A DNA stretch of 64,000 nucleotides, taken from a virus. The translations under genes were made by a program, and so were the position numbers. Under the pieces are notes generated by a model that saw only the letters and a list, made by a program, of their open reading frames with translations, was not told the origin of the DNA and made no database searches. The stretch is taken from positions 18,597 to 82,596 of the IMG/VR virus record IMGVR_UViG_3300042673_001351, one strand, 5' to 3'. Below, in pieces: positions 17,486 through 26,490 of the stretch (position 1 is its first letter; each line of letters opens with the position of its first letter).

Positions 17486-18853
17486 TTAGCCTATTACTAC
17501 TACTTTGTATTCTCCTGATGCAGGTGCTACTGCAAATTTAATAGTTACGGCAGATGCAGATGTTAATTCTACGTCTGTCTCAACTTTAGCATATGGAGAA
17601 GCTGCTTGCGAAACCTGTACTAAAACATCAGTTGAACCCAAGTTATGAGTAACTGTGTATGATGTTGCTACTGAGTTTAATGTCTCGACATACTTTCTAG
17701 TTATTGCATGATAGTTAGTTCCATCATTTGTAACTGTCCATTTATCTGAGGACTCGTTCCATAGAATTTCAACATCTGTTTCGCTGCCTCGCTCTACACG
17801 AATTCCAGCGTCTGCTACTGGTGCTCCAGTAAAGTCAGTATTAAGATTAATCTTATTATCAACAATGTTTACCTGGGTCGTATTTACAGAGTTAACTGTT
17901 CCTGTAACATTTAAGTTGCCACCCACAAGAAGATTGCCAGTAATTGTTACGTCATCTGGAAGCCCAATTGTTACTGCTGAATTTTCTGATCCTGAACCAG
18001 AAACTGTAATTTCATTTGCTGTTCCAGCAATTGTTGCAATATAGTTACCAGTTGTTTGTGTTGCAAGATTAACATTTTTAATACTTACTGCGCCATCTGT
18101 GACGGTAAAGTCTGCGTCTGCAAATGAAGCAACACCACGATTTGTAGTTGTTGCAATTTCTGCATCTACTGTTAGGGTTCCTGCTGTATCATCGTATGAT
18201 ACATCAATGCCTTCTCCAGCAACAATTTGTGAAGAAACAATATCTTGTACACGCTCAGCATTTAATGTTACTGCGCCTGCTGCTACGGTAAAGTCTATGG
18301 CATCAAAACTTGCAACACCTTTATTAGATGAAGTTGCGTCTTCTGCTGATACTGTAATTGTGTTGTTTGTTACGGCAACGTCAATTCCTTCTCCACCTGC
18401 AACGGTTAATGTATCGGTTAATAAATCAACTGTGTCTGTTCCAGTGTCTCCAGCAATTGAAAGATTAGTTGCTACGTTTACTGTTCCTGCTGCAGTCAAA
18501 CGACCTTGTGCGTCTACTGTAAATGTAGGAATTGCTGTTGTAGATCCGTATGATCCAGCTGTTACTGATGTGTCATCTAAATCAATTACTGTTGTTCCTG
18601 TTGAGTCTGTATACGTTGCGGTTAAGCCAGTGCCACCAGAAACGTATGCACCAATAGCATCTTGAATTACTTCTAGGGAGCCAGATGTTGGGATCCAGGT
18701 TGTTCCGTCATAAAAGTATACAATTTTATCTACTGTGTTAAAATATATTTGACCTTCTACTGGGCTTGAAGGCGCAGTACTAAGGTTTTGAATTCGAGCA
18801 TTTTGTAATTCATTTTTGTTAAGGTCTAAGCTAACTAAAAATTTTCTTGCCAT
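17486..18853 (-). CDS. Tail-fibre protein
   Basis: 455 residues, SD AAGGAG. N-terminal EGQIYFNTVDKIVYFYDGTTW module, then threonine/valine-rich beta repeats (GEGIDVAVTNNTITVSAEDA; GEGIDVSYDDTAGTLTVDAE) and a NIVDNKINLNTDFTG/GIRVERGSETDVEILWNE segment typical of phage long-tail-fibre shafts. The C-terminus (HNLGSTDVLVQVSQ) resembles fibre tip modules. Structural role well supported, receptor unknown. Confidence 0.8.
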   Translation of the reverse strand: MARKFLVSLDLNKNELQNARIQNLSTAPSSPVEGQIYFNTVDKIVYFYDGTTWIPTSGSLEVIQDAIGAYVSGGTGLTATYTDSTGTTVIDLDDTSVTAGSYGSTTAIPTFTVDAQGRLTAAGTVNVATNLSIAGDTGTDTVDLLTDTLTVAGGEGIDVAVTNNTITVSAEDATSSNKGVASFDAIDFTVAAGAVTLNAERVQDIVSSQIVAGEGIDVSYDDTAGTLTVDAEIATTTNRGVASFADADFTVTDGAVSIKNVNLATQTTGNYIATIAGTANEITVSGSGSENSAVTIGLPDDVTITGNLLVGGNLNVTGTVNSVNTTQVNIVDNKINLNTDFTGAPVADAGIRVERGSETDVEILWNESSDKWTVTNDGTNYHAITRKYVETLNSVATSYTVTHNLGSTDVLVQVSQAASPYAKVETDVELTSASAVTIKFAVAPASGEYKVVVIG

Positions 18854-18865
18854 TTTGTTTCTCCT

Positions 18866-19321
18866 TTATGACAGGTATGCTGTCCCTGAAAATGGTTGAG
18901 CCATTGTCAGCCTTATTCTATCTATATCTAAATAGTCCAGTCCAGTTTCAACTGTTTCTCCAGAGCTATCTTTTGTTGTTACATTTGGGAAAAATCCAAG
19001 ATTATGTGTTAGGGTTACTGAATATACACCATCGGTTGGTCCAACAACTTGAGCAATTTCCCATGAAGATGAGTATGAATACTCTGAGCCTTCTTGAATA
19101 AATTTAATAACAGTTGCTCCAGACCAACTTAAATCTGTAATCTTTGGTCCGTAGAAATCTGTTGTAACTGTGTTGTAATAAAAATCTCCAGTAACCCCTA
19201 GGTTATTTGATGGTGCAGAGACTCCATTTAATATAGTTCTTCCAGCAGGGCCTTGTGGTCCTGGTGATTTTATAATTACTTTATTTTTTACTTCTTTTAC
19301 TATTACTTTTTCTGCTGACAT
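18866..19321 (-). CDS. Small tail-fibre protein with a short collagen-like motif
   Basis: 151 residues. After a lysine/valine-rich start comes a single GPQGPAG collagen-like triplet run, then NGVSAPSNNLGVTGDFYYNT and a C-terminal HNLGFFPNVTTKDSSGETVE module similar to the end of 17486-18853. Overlaps the upstream stop (TAATG). Confidence 0.7.
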   Translation of the reverse strand: MSAEKVIVKEVKNKVIIKSPGPQGPAGRTILNGVSAPSNNLGVTGDFYYNTVTTDFYGPKITDLSWSGATVIKFIQEGSEYSYSSSWEIAQVVGPTDGVYSVTLTHNLGFFPNVTTKDSSGETVETGLDYLDIDRIRLTMAQPFSGTAYLS

Positions 19322-19671
19322 TATATAGTTACCGATCTGCTGAGAGTTAAAAACCCTTCGAGGAGTTTTATTTTATTCCCGTTAGAATCGACAACCATAA
19401 CGTCATAAGAAGATTTTGGATAAAAGAGTTTATTTGTCTGGGTAGGTGTCATTTTAATGGTTAGTGTTCCAGTTGCACCATTAATTGTTATACCACCAGA
19501 GGGTGATGTTAGTGTAAATGCTAGTTTGGATCCACCTTTAGTATCACGTACTTGCATCTTTGCAGTTGCATTTACTAAACTTATTGGTGTGACTTCGTCC
19601 TCTAAGGTGTATTGAACCTCAAAGGTAAAAGTAGCATTTTGATCTACTTCAAAATTCTTTTGTACTGCCAT
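19321..19671 (-). CDS. Baseplate/fibre Ig-like protein
   Basis: 116 residues from ATG 19671 with AGGAG nine bases upstream; TTG 19677 is in frame. The sequence (FTFEVQYTLEDEVTPISLVN, AKMQVRDTKGGSKLAF, SSYDVMVVDSNGNKIKLLEG) resembles the Ig-like N-terminal domain of baseplate upper proteins. First of the fibre gene block. Confidence 0.62.
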   Translation of the reverse strand: MAVQKNFEVDQNATFTFEVQYTLEDEVTPISLVNATAKMQVRDTKGGSKLAFTLTSPSGGITINGATGTLTIKMTPTQTNKLFYPKSSYDVMVVDSNGNKIKLLEGFLTLSRSVTI

Positions 19672-19693
19672 TTTCAAAATCTCCTAAAATAGG

Positions 19694-19723
19694 AAAACTC
19701 CTATGCTTATTTTAGCACAGGAG
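19694..19723 (-). terminator. Rho-independent-type terminator after the holin-like gene
   Basis: On the minus strand CTCCT-GT-GCT and AGC-AT-AGGAG form an interrupted stem around an A-rich loop, followed by TTTT. It separates the holin-like gene from the fibre genes. Confidence 0.6.
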
Positions 19724-19749
19724 CTATCCTAATCGACTACTATTTTATT

Positions 19750-19944
19750 TTACTTTTTAAAGCCAAACTCTGTATTGCTTGGGCTTAGCGCCTTGAGAAT
19801 AACTGGGGCAACTGCTGCAACTCCTGCTGCAATTAAATCCTTTGGATTTGTATTTCCAGTCATGTATAAAGCTGTAGCTGCTGCTAGGAATGCTCTTCCG
19901 TAAGTTCCTAGGGCTGCTAGTATTTGTTCTGTATAGCTATTCAT
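19750..19944 (-). CDS. Small membrane protein, holin-like
   Basis: 64 residues with two hydrophobic stretches (AFLAAATALYMTG and DLIAAGVAAVAPVILKAL). Size, topology and position next to the fibre genes fit a holin, but a second candidate lies at 59570-59977 beside the endolysin. Good SD (AAAGGAG). Confidence 0.55.
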   Translation of the reverse strand: MNSYTEQILAALGTYGRAFLAAATALYMTGNTNPKDLIAAGVAAVAPVILKALSPSNTEFGFKK

Positions 19945-19983
19945 ATTATCTCCTTTTGGCTTTCGCCACTATATATTCTACCA

Positions 19984-21918
19984 CTATGCGGTTATATCTA
20001 CAATCTCACAGTTTCCGTCAGATGTGCATGCAAGGGTTTGATTTCCAGATGTTCCATCTTCCGTCTCGTAAAAAGAAAGATCAGCCCATCTAATTTCTTT
20101 AGGCATTTTGCCCAAAAGATCTAAATATTCTTCTTTAGATATCTCTTGATATGGAGCCTGCTTGTATGTATGCTCTGACATCGGTAAAAATGAGATTCCA
20201 GAAACATCGTCAAAATTCTTGTATACCCAAGCTCCTACTTCCATCCATTCGTCTTCTTTAACTGAAACGGTAATTGATGGCTTGTGCTCACACCAGGCAC
20301 GTTGGTAAACTAACCAAATGTTTAAATGTTCAATAGCGGTTAGGTCATTTCTAACAATTGCACCTTCTGGTGCTTTTACTGGAAATGAAAATACGTAAGT
20401 TTCATTTGGCTTCATTACGTCATCCTCTACTGGAATACCTACTTCTTTTAAGAAAGTAGAAATTGGATCTCCCTTGGAGCCACGAACTGTTCGAATATAG
20501 TATGGAGAATGCCATGCATGCATTCCTGAAGACACCCCGACCAATTGAGATACTGTTCCTGATGGTTTTACGCATGTAATAGCGGCAGACTCTGGAATCC
20601 CAATTTTCCCAGCCTCATCTTTATTTTTTGCTCTTGCTGATTCTCTAAGTAAATTTAAAAATTCTTCCAAAGATTCCAAATTTTCTTTTCCAGACATAAA
20701 CTTATGCCCAAATTGTCCAGTAAGAGATACTCCTAATAGTCGCTCTTCTTCTGTGTTGTCCTTCCAAATTTTACGAAGGTATTTAAAGTCTGTAAGAGTT
20801 GACTGCCATGTTCCAAGAATGGTTGCCAACTCAACTTTGCGTTCAATATCTTTCTTTGTATCATTTTCACGTAATACGACTTCTGAAAGATTACAAAACT
20901 GATAAGGACGTAAAATAATCTCTGAGCAAGGGTTAGTTCCATAGTGTATATCTGGATCTCTTCTTCCATATTTGGCTGCTTGGGCTTGAGCTGCGGCCAC
21001 ATTGTATATACCTCGTTCTCCAGACTTTGAATCATATAAAGATTTCCATTCTGCTATAAATTGTTCCATTTGTGGTTTTCTAGAATACGCCACTGAGTTG
21101 TTAGAGAGTGCACGTTGTGAATTGTGCTCCCACCAATTTCCAGTTTTTGCTTGTGCCATTTCAATATCATTAATATTAGAAAGAGAAATCAATGCAGATC
21201 TGCGTACTCCGCCAACCACTACAATTTCACCTATTTTACACATAATGTCGTGTGCTTCAATTGGCTTGAATTGTCTACCTGCTGCATTTTTAAATTTAGC
21301 AATTGTAAAATCAAAAAGATTAACTAAAGGCTGTGGGCCAGAAGATCTTCCACCCATAGTTTTAAGCCTTGCGCCTGCGGGACGAAGTTTGCTTACATCA
21401 ATTGATGGAATCTGTCCAGTCCAAAGAAGTGCAAGTAATTCACGAAATGCTTTCGCCCAACCAGACTTAGAATCTTCAACAACAATTACCGTTGTAGATT
21501 TTTCAAAAGATTCTGGAATTATTGGAAGTTTATTTACGTATTTATATTCGACAGAAAACCCAACTCCAGTTCCACACATTAAAATGTACATTGTTTCGTC
21601 AAATGAACGGGGATTATCTACTGGTACAAATGAACAATTGTATCCCGCAACATGATCTCTCTCTAGCGCTGGGCCAGCGGTCATTACGGATCTCATTGAT
21701 GGCATAACGTTTCTATCTAGCACCGCTTGTTTTAATTCTGTTATTAGTTTTGATGAAGGCTCATATGAATGCTCTTTAAATAAATGATCTAGCATAAAAG
21801 AAAAATAACGATCTACTGTTTCGCTCCAAGTTTCTCTACGATTTTCTTCTGGCATCCAACGTGCATATCGAGACAATGCAATAAAGTTTTCGTACGGGTT
21901 TTCAATAGATGTTGACAT
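19984..21918 (-). CDS. nrdJ: Adenosylcobalamin-dependent ribonucleoside-triphosphate reductase (class II)
   Basis: 644 residues, somewhat shorter than the cellular monomeric RTPR. Converts ribonucleotides to deoxyribonucleotides with coenzyme B12, supplying DNA synthesis without oxygen dependence. Visible motifs: YNCSFVPVDNPRSFDETMYI with the first active-site Cys, MCGTGVGFS, NPCSEI with the thiyl-radical Cys and Glu, FCNLSEVVL with the second redox Cys, CVKPSGTVSQLVG (phosphate binding). The tail has a Cys pair, ACTSDGNC, spaced by five residues. The host must supply cobalamin. Confidence 0.93.
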   Translation of the reverse strand: MSTSIENPYENFIALSRYARWMPEENRRETWSETVDRYFSFMLDHLFKEHSYEPSSKLITELKQAVLDRNVMPSMRSVMTAGPALERDHVAGYNCSFVPVDNPRSFDETMYILMCGTGVGFSVEYKYVNKLPIIPESFEKSTTVIVVEDSKSGWAKAFRELLALLWTGQIPSIDVSKLRPAGARLKTMGGRSSGPQPLVNLFDFTIAKFKNAAGRQFKPIEAHDIMCKIGEIVVVGGVRRSALISLSNINDIEMAQAKTGNWWEHNSQRALSNNSVAYSRKPQMEQFIAEWKSLYDSKSGERGIYNVAAAQAQAAKYGRRDPDIHYGTNPCSEIILRPYQFCNLSEVVLRENDTKKDIERKVELATILGTWQSTLTDFKYLRKIWKDNTEEERLLGVSLTGQFGHKFMSGKENLESLEEFLNLLRESARAKNKDEAGKIGIPESAAITCVKPSGTVSQLVGVSSGMHAWHSPYYIRTVRGSKGDPISTFLKEVGIPVEDDVMKPNETYVFSFPVKAPEGAIVRNDLTAIEHLNIWLVYQRAWCEHKPSITVSVKEDEWMEVGAWVYKNFDDVSGISFLPMSEHTYKQAPYQEISKEEYLDLLGKMPKEIRWADLSFYETEDGTSGNQTLACTSDGNCEIVDITA

Positions 21919-22001
21919 ATAGACCTTTTCTTCCGCCTGCGGATTAATTAAATTTTTTGATGAAGTCTAAGTGTATCAAACTTTTATTAAGGGGTCTAGC
22001 C

Positions 22002-22991
22002 CTAGGAAAATTTTTTAAAAATATCTTTAAAAGCGTTTTCAGTCAACTGATCCCAATTGTAATCTTTATGTATTTTAGTTGACTGGGCAAAATAATAATT
22101 TGAATATGCTTTAAAATTAATAGACACGTCTCTCATAAGTTCAAGTAGATGTTGACGGTTTGGCTCAAAAACTTTTCCTTTGTGTGGAAATGGCCATGGT
22201 GAATCTATAATTTTTGATTTTAATTTTAGTGGACCAAGATATTTTTCGTAATGAGCCCATCCGCTAGTACAAATAGTTGGCATGCCAGTTGCTAAAGCTT
22301 GAAATGGAATAAAACCAAACCCTTCTCCATAGCTTGGGTAAATTAAAACATCATGTGAGTTGTATAGTTCGACTAATTTCTCGTTTGTTAGAACGCTTGT
22401 TATTAAATTAATATTTGAGTAAAGTTTTTCTGGTGTGCCGATTATGTTTTTGTCTATAAAATTATTGTAAACTCTTGTAGTGTTAATCTGGTCTGCTTTA
22501 ATTGTTAAAGAGTATTGTGGATTATTACCAAATAAACTTATAAATGAATCTACAACCATTTGACCAGCTTTTCTTGGTGCTGGCTCGCCTACGTGTAAAA
22601 ATTTTATTATTCCGTCATCTGGCCTTTTATAAGGTTTCCATATTGGGTCAATCCCATGTGGATAAACTTTGTCTACCTTGTATCCGTTATCTTCAAAAAC
22701 ATTTGCACACCAATCTGAAGTGGTCCAAATTTCATCGCAGGCATCCATGTATTCTTTCCAGTCTTCTGGTATTACTGTAGACTCCCACGGAGTATAACTA
22801 ATTTGATATTGATTTTTATGTAATTTAAAATGCGATGGTTGTGAAAAATTAAACTGTACCTTAGACTTTGGGTCTTGAAATGGAACAAAGTGTCCCAGGT
22901 TATTTAGTGATTTAACTATATTCTCTCCCGCATATCCATACCCATTTTTGTTTTTTAGGTTAGCAATTACTGTGGAAAACGATATATTCAT
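22002..22991 (-). CDS. GT-B fold glycosyltransferase (GT4-like)
   Basis: 329 residues. N-terminal NGYGYAGENIVKSLNNLGH, central VYPHGIDPIWKP and FLHVGEPAPRKA, then YPSYGEGFGFIPFQALATGMP, the EX7E-type donor-binding signature of GT4 enzymes. Transfers a sugar from an activated nucleotide donor; likely acts on virion proteins, DNA bases or host surface glycan. Divergent from the lysozyme operon, with which it shares the upstream region. Confidence 0.85.
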   Translation of the reverse strand: MNISFSTVIANLKNKNGYGYAGENIVKSLNNLGHFVPFQDPKSKVQFNFSQPSHFKLHKNQYQISYTPWESTVIPEDWKEYMDACDEIWTTSDWCANVFEDNGYKVDKVYPHGIDPIWKPYKRPDDGIIKFLHVGEPAPRKAGQMVVDSFISLFGNNPQYSLTIKADQINTTRVYNNFIDKNIIGTPEKLYSNINLITSVLTNEKLVELYNSHDVLIYPSYGEGFGFIPFQALATGMPTICTSGWAHYEKYLGPLKLKSKIIDSPWPFPHKGKVFEPNRQHLLELMRDVSINFKAYSNYYFAQSTKIHKDYNWDQLTENAFKDIFKKFS

Positions 22992-23013
22992 ACACTCTTT
23001 CTGGTCAACTGGC

Positions 23014-23043
23014 TTGACACTCTTTAAAGCACAATGGTACTAT
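23014..23043 (+). promoter_or_regulatory. Sigma-70-type promoter of the lysozyme operon
   Basis: TTGACA (23014-23019), 18-base spacer, TACTAT (23038-23043), 33 bases before ATG 23077. The palindromic TATTATAGTT just downstream also gives TATAAT on the minus strand, so the divergent glycosyltransferase gene may use the overlapping segment. Confidence 0.72.
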
Positions 23044-23076
23044 TATAGTTCGTTATCTCTAAAGGAGGAAATGCCA

Positions 23077-23628
23077 ATGGAGAAAGTAAAACAAAGACTT
23101 AGTGATGTTGTACATAACTGGGCCGCAATAGCAATAATAACATTATTCCTATTTTCCGTCCAGCCTGGACCAACTGCTACTCAGGCTTTAGAAGTAAAAG
23201 AAGAAAAAACCGAAATACAACTAAAAAGAGAAATACTAAGTAAGTTCAGCAATGATACTTATGAGCACTCCGAAATGCTTGCACCTGATGATCTAAAAGA
23301 TCTACTATGGGCTGTGGGTTTTGAAGGAACTGCTTTAAAAACAGCTTGGGCTGTTGCTAGGGTAGAGTCTAACGGGAGACCGCTTGCTCTAAACGACAAC
23401 AAATCAACTGGAGATAAATCTTACGGAATTTTCCAAATAAATATGCTAGGGCAACTTGGCATAGATAGGAAAGAAAAATTCGACTTAGTTTCAAATAAGG
23501 AATTATTTGATCCAGTAACAAACGCAGAGATAACGTATTATATGACTAAAGGCGGAAAAGATTGGTCATCGTGGCCTAACTCAATAGGAAAGGCCAAGGA
23601 GTTGATTCCTCAATTCCCTAAAGCTTAA
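23077..23628 (+). CDS. Secreted or membrane-anchored lysozyme/transglycosylase-like protein
   Basis: 183 residues from ATG 23077, eight bases after AAAGGAGG; ATG 23071 is too close to it. Residues about 17-40 are a signal peptide or membrane anchor (AAIAIITLFLFSVQ). The C-terminal half fits the SLT/lysozyme fold: VARVESNGRPLALNDNKSTG with the catalytic-type Glu, SYGIFQINMLGQLG, and FDPVTNAEITYYM. Cleaves peptidoglycan, either in lysis or in host wall remodelling. First gene of a plus-strand operon. Confidence 0.82.
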   Translation: MEKVKQRLSDVVHNWAAIAIITLFLFSVQPGPTATQALEVKEEKTEIQLKREILSKFSNDTYEHSEMLAPDDLKDLLWAVGFEGTALKTAWAVARVESNGRPLALNDNKSTGDKSYGIFQINMLGQLGIDRKEKFDLVSNKELFDPVTNAEITYYMTKGGKDWSSWPNSIGKAKELIPQFPKA

Positions 23629-23637
23629 GGAGCATTT

Positions 23638-23856
23638 TTGCGACAGATACAATATGTATCTCAGTATATAGCTTTATCAGAGGAGAGCCTTGTTCCAAAA
23701 TTGGAATGTCCAATGGATCAGGGCTCTCTTTTCTGCAATTTAGATTTAGATGATAACATATTCTTGTATTGTATTTCTTGTGATTATAAAAACTTCATAG
23801 GAAGCTCTTTTTATGATAAAATTGTATTATTAGTAGATGGAGTTAAAAATGTCTGA
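23638..23856 (+). CDS. Small zinc-ribbon-like protein
   Basis: 72 residues from TTG 23638, with AAGGAG five bases upstream. Four cysteines (ECPMDQG, LFCNL, YCISCDYK) could bind zinc. No catalytic motif. Overlaps the next gene by eight bases. Confidence 0.65.
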   Translation: MRQIQYVSQYIALSEESLVPKLECPMDQGSLFCNLDLDDNIFLYCISCDYKNFIGSSFYDKIVLLVDGVKNV

Positions 23857-24049
23857 AGCGCCAGTAAATCAAAATTTAGAAGATAACCTTCCAATGGTTG
23901 ATTATATTATGCTACATAGAATATATGATTTGTTAACCCTTATAGCAAATGAGGTTGCTGGTTCTGAGAAGACTTCTAAGATGATTGAATACCATGAGCA
24001 AGGATATTTATTAGGTCCAGCCCCTTCTTATACTCCTGAAGGAGAATAA
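23849..24049 (+). CDS. Hypothetical protein
   Basis: 66 residues from ATG 23849, six bases after GGAG; an ATG at 23837 is in frame. Acidic, helix-prone (DYIMLHRIYDLLTLIANEVAG). Not recognised. Coupled to both neighbours. Confidence 0.62.
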   Translation: MSEAPVNQNLEDNLPMVDYIMLHRIYDLLTLIANEVAGSEKTSKMIEYHEQGYLLGPAPSYTPEGE

Positions 24050-25036
24050 GTGGCAAATTTTGTTAACGACGTACAGTATAGCGATGATTTTTTATTTGAA
24101 ATATTAGAAACTGTAAACAATGATCCCGCTACAAGTGGACTTTATGATAAAAATCATATTGCATTGTTGCCATTTTATGAGTTAGAGCATGGAATGCGTT
24201 TAAAGGATAATACCCTTATAAAAAAAATCTCAACAGATAACAAAGTAAATAGTAAAAGTTTTTATTTTATGCATATTCCAAAAAATTCTGGGCTGTCTCT
24301 TCAACAAGAATTAAAACAAAATTTTAAAGGACATCAAACTTTTATAAATCAAATATCATATATTAATGATGAAGATATGTTGAGATCTAAATTGATTTCT
24401 GGACATTTTGCATCATATCCTTTTTCTTTATACAAAAAAAATAATTTAAATTTATCTGGAATTACAATGCTTAGGGATCCAGTAGATAGGTGCATTAGTT
24501 ATTTTATGCATACCTATAATATTTTTAATATTATGTTAAATAGAAAACCTGATTTCCCAACACAAAAAAGCTTTGATAGGTTTTTGTCTGAGCCCAGCAA
24601 TTTAGATTTTATAACCAACTTTCAATGTAGAAGTATGACATCATCAATAAATTTTGAAGATTCTAACAAGTGGAGCACAGATTATTTATCTAATAAAATA
24701 AATAAATTTTCTTTATTCGCTAAAGGTAGTACAACTTCTCATTTTATTGAAAATAATAATAATGGTTCTTTGTGGAAAGAAAAATTAAATAATTTTGCTA
24801 TAATAGGAACTACAGAAAATAGAACTTTGTTTTTAGACAGACTTTCTAAAATTTTACAAAAATCAAATTATAATGGTAATTTTTTAAATATCAAAAAAAA
24901 TAAATCTTTATATAGCACGGGAGATATAAAAAAAATGTTAAGCCAAAATCAAATTAAACAGATTATAGATTTAAATAACTATGATTTTGAAATGTATGAT
25001 TTTTTAATGACGAACAAAGGAGTCTGGGAATGTTAA
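24050..25036 (+). CDS. Sulfotransferase (Gal/HS-type, Sulfotransfer_2-like)
   Basis: 328 residues from GTG 24050 with GAAGGAG upstream. HIPKNSGLSLQQEL is the 5'-phosphosulfate loop (HIPKTGGTS pattern) and MLRDPVDRCISYF the 3'-phosphate motif of carbohydrate sulfotransferases, which move sulfate from PAPS to a sugar or other hydroxyl. The gene overlaps the P450 gene by seven bases, so the two products may act on one substrate. An APS kinase at 46499-47254 could help supply PAPS. Confidence 0.82.
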   Translation: MANFVNDVQYSDDFLFEILETVNNDPATSGLYDKNHIALLPFYELEHGMRLKDNTLIKKISTDNKVNSKSFYFMHIPKNSGLSLQQELKQNFKGHQTFINQISYINDEDMLRSKLISGHFASYPFSLYKKNNLNLSGITMLRDPVDRCISYFMHTYNIFNIMLNRKPDFPTQKSFDRFLSEPSNLDFITNFQCRSMTSSINFEDSNKWSTDYLSNKINKFSLFAKGSTTSHFIENNNNGSLWKEKLNNFAIIGTTENRTLFLDRLSKILQKSNYNGNFLNIKKNKSLYSTGDIKKMLSQNQIKQIIDLNNYDFEMYDFLMTNKGVWEC

Positions 25037-26460
25037 AAAAAAATTTATACCCATTTTTTAGATTAAGCGCTAGATGGGTCGACCCTAGACATATTCCTAT
25101 TACAAAAAGAGATGTTAAATCAAAAAATTTAGAAAATAAAATTCCAAAATTATATTTTCCATTAAATAGACATTATGGATTTTTTTTAAATACAGCAAAA
25201 GTATATGTAAAAGATATGTTGCGTTATGGAAAATCTTATTCTACCTACAGGGGAAGATATTTAGTAATTTATATTTTTTCTCCACAGGGGGCTTGGGAAA
25301 TTTTAGCTGCTAAGCAAAAATCTTTTATTAAAGGTCCTTTGTGGGGCAGGGCACGTAGACTTCTTGGCAATGGATTGCTGGTTAGTGAGAATCCAGATCA
25401 TTTTGTTTTTAGAAGAATGACAATGTCTAGCTTTGATCATAAAAAATTATTAAGCATGTCTAATATAATGTTTAACATAACTAAAAGTAAAATTGATGAA
25501 TTAAAAAATAACAAAAAAGAAATTGAAATTCGTTCTGAGATAAACTCTTTGGCTTTAGATATTGTTAGTAGGTGCGTCTTTGGAGTTGATGTTCAGCATA
25601 ACTCTGAGTTAATAAAAGACGAGTTAACTGTGTCGGTAAATGCTATGGATCGAACACAGAATCCATCCTTAACAAGGTTTGAAAATATGAATATCCCTTA
25701 CTTTAAAAACTTTGTAAACTCAACTGTATTTATGTATGAATTTGTAGAAAAAGTGTATGAAGATAAAATCAAAAGCAATTTAGATGGAGACGACCTGCTA
25801 TCTATATATATAAACAGCACAGATGAAGATGGTAATAAAATGTCTAAGCATCAAATTTTAGATGAAATGCTTACTGTAATCCTTGCTGGATTTGAATCTA
25901 CATCAAACACTCTGGTATGGGCTTTGGCTTATCTAAACAGGCATCCAGAAGAATATAATAAATTAATTGAAGAATCTAAGAGTATTTTTAACTCTGGTCT
26001 ATCCGAAGAAGAGGTGCTACAAAAAATTATTAGCGCCCCCGTTTGTTCTAGTATTTTAAAAGAAACATTAAGACTTTGCCCTCCTATTTGGAATTTGCCT
26101 AGAATGGCAAAAGAGGATGTTGAGGTAGATGGAAACTTTATTCCAAAGGGTTCGTTTGTAATTGTAAACCCATATGTTACTCATAGAATACCAGAAATAT
26201 ACCCAAACCCTGAAAAGTTTATACCTTCTAGGTGGGATGGGGATTTTGAAAAAAACTTGCCTTTAGGTGCATATTTCCCGTTTAGTGAAGGTAATAGAAA
26301 ATGCATTGGGGACCAATTTGCAATGATAGAAATGAAAATAATTCTTTTGGCAATGTCTAACTCATTTAAAATAAAAACTTATGGGAAATTCCCCAGAGGT
26401 ATAGATAGGGTGACTTATCGTGTTGCAAAACCATTAAGGGCTAAAATAAAAAATCATTGA
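25030..26460 (+). CDS. Cytochrome P450
   Basis: 476 residues, full length for the family. I-helix oxygen-binding motif AGFESTSNTL, K-helix ExxR (KETLRLCPP), PERF-like region YPNPEKFIPSRW, and heme-thiolate loop FPFSEGNRKCIG with the axial Cys near residue 424. Hydroxylates or epoxidises a small molecule or lipid using O2 and electrons from a ferredoxin/reductase pair; no redox partner is seen in the window, so host proteins would be needed. Base composition matches the AT-rich phage genes. Translationally coupled to the sulfotransferase. Confidence 0.95.
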   Translation: MLKKNLYPFFRLSARWVDPRHIPITKRDVKSKNLENKIPKLYFPLNRHYGFFLNTAKVYVKDMLRYGKSYSTYRGRYLVIYIFSPQGAWEILAAKQKSFIKGPLWGRARRLLGNGLLVSENPDHFVFRRMTMSSFDHKKLLSMSNIMFNITKSKIDELKNNKKEIEIRSEINSLALDIVSRCVFGVDVQHNSELIKDELTVSVNAMDRTQNPSLTRFENMNIPYFKNFVNSTVFMYEFVEKVYEDKIKSNLDGDDLLSIYINSTDEDGNKMSKHQILDEMLTVILAGFESTSNTLVWALAYLNRHPEEYNKLIEESKSIFNSGLSEEEVLQKIISAPVCSSILKETLRLCPPIWNLPRMAKEDVEVDGNFIPKGSFVIVNPYVTHRIPEIYPNPEKFIPSRWDGDFEKNLPLGAYFPFSEGNRKCIGDQFAMIEMKIILLAMSNSFKIKTYGKFPRGIDRVTYRVAKPLRAKIKNH

Positions 26461-26485
26461 CTTTGGAAAATAATAATTATACAAT
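26457..26485 (+). promoter_or_regulatory. Promoter of the small RNA
   Basis: TTGACT (26457-26462), 17-base spacer, TACAAT (26480-26485). The -35 overlaps the P450 stop codon, so it drives only what lies downstream. Confidence 0.68.
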
Positions 26486-26490
26486 TGTTT

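Noticed and set aside
18099-18665. Long open frame of 188 codons on the plus strand opposite a fibre gene
   Set aside because: It is a shadow of the Thr/Val-rich fibre gene, has no ribosome-binding site and no recognisable motif.
21002-21655. 217-codon open frame opposite the ribonucleotide reductase
   Set aside because: Antisense to well-conserved RNR motifs, so an artefact.
23071-23076. First ATG of the lysozyme gene as start
   Set aside because: It is only two bases from AAAGGAGG; the ATG six bases later has ideal spacing.
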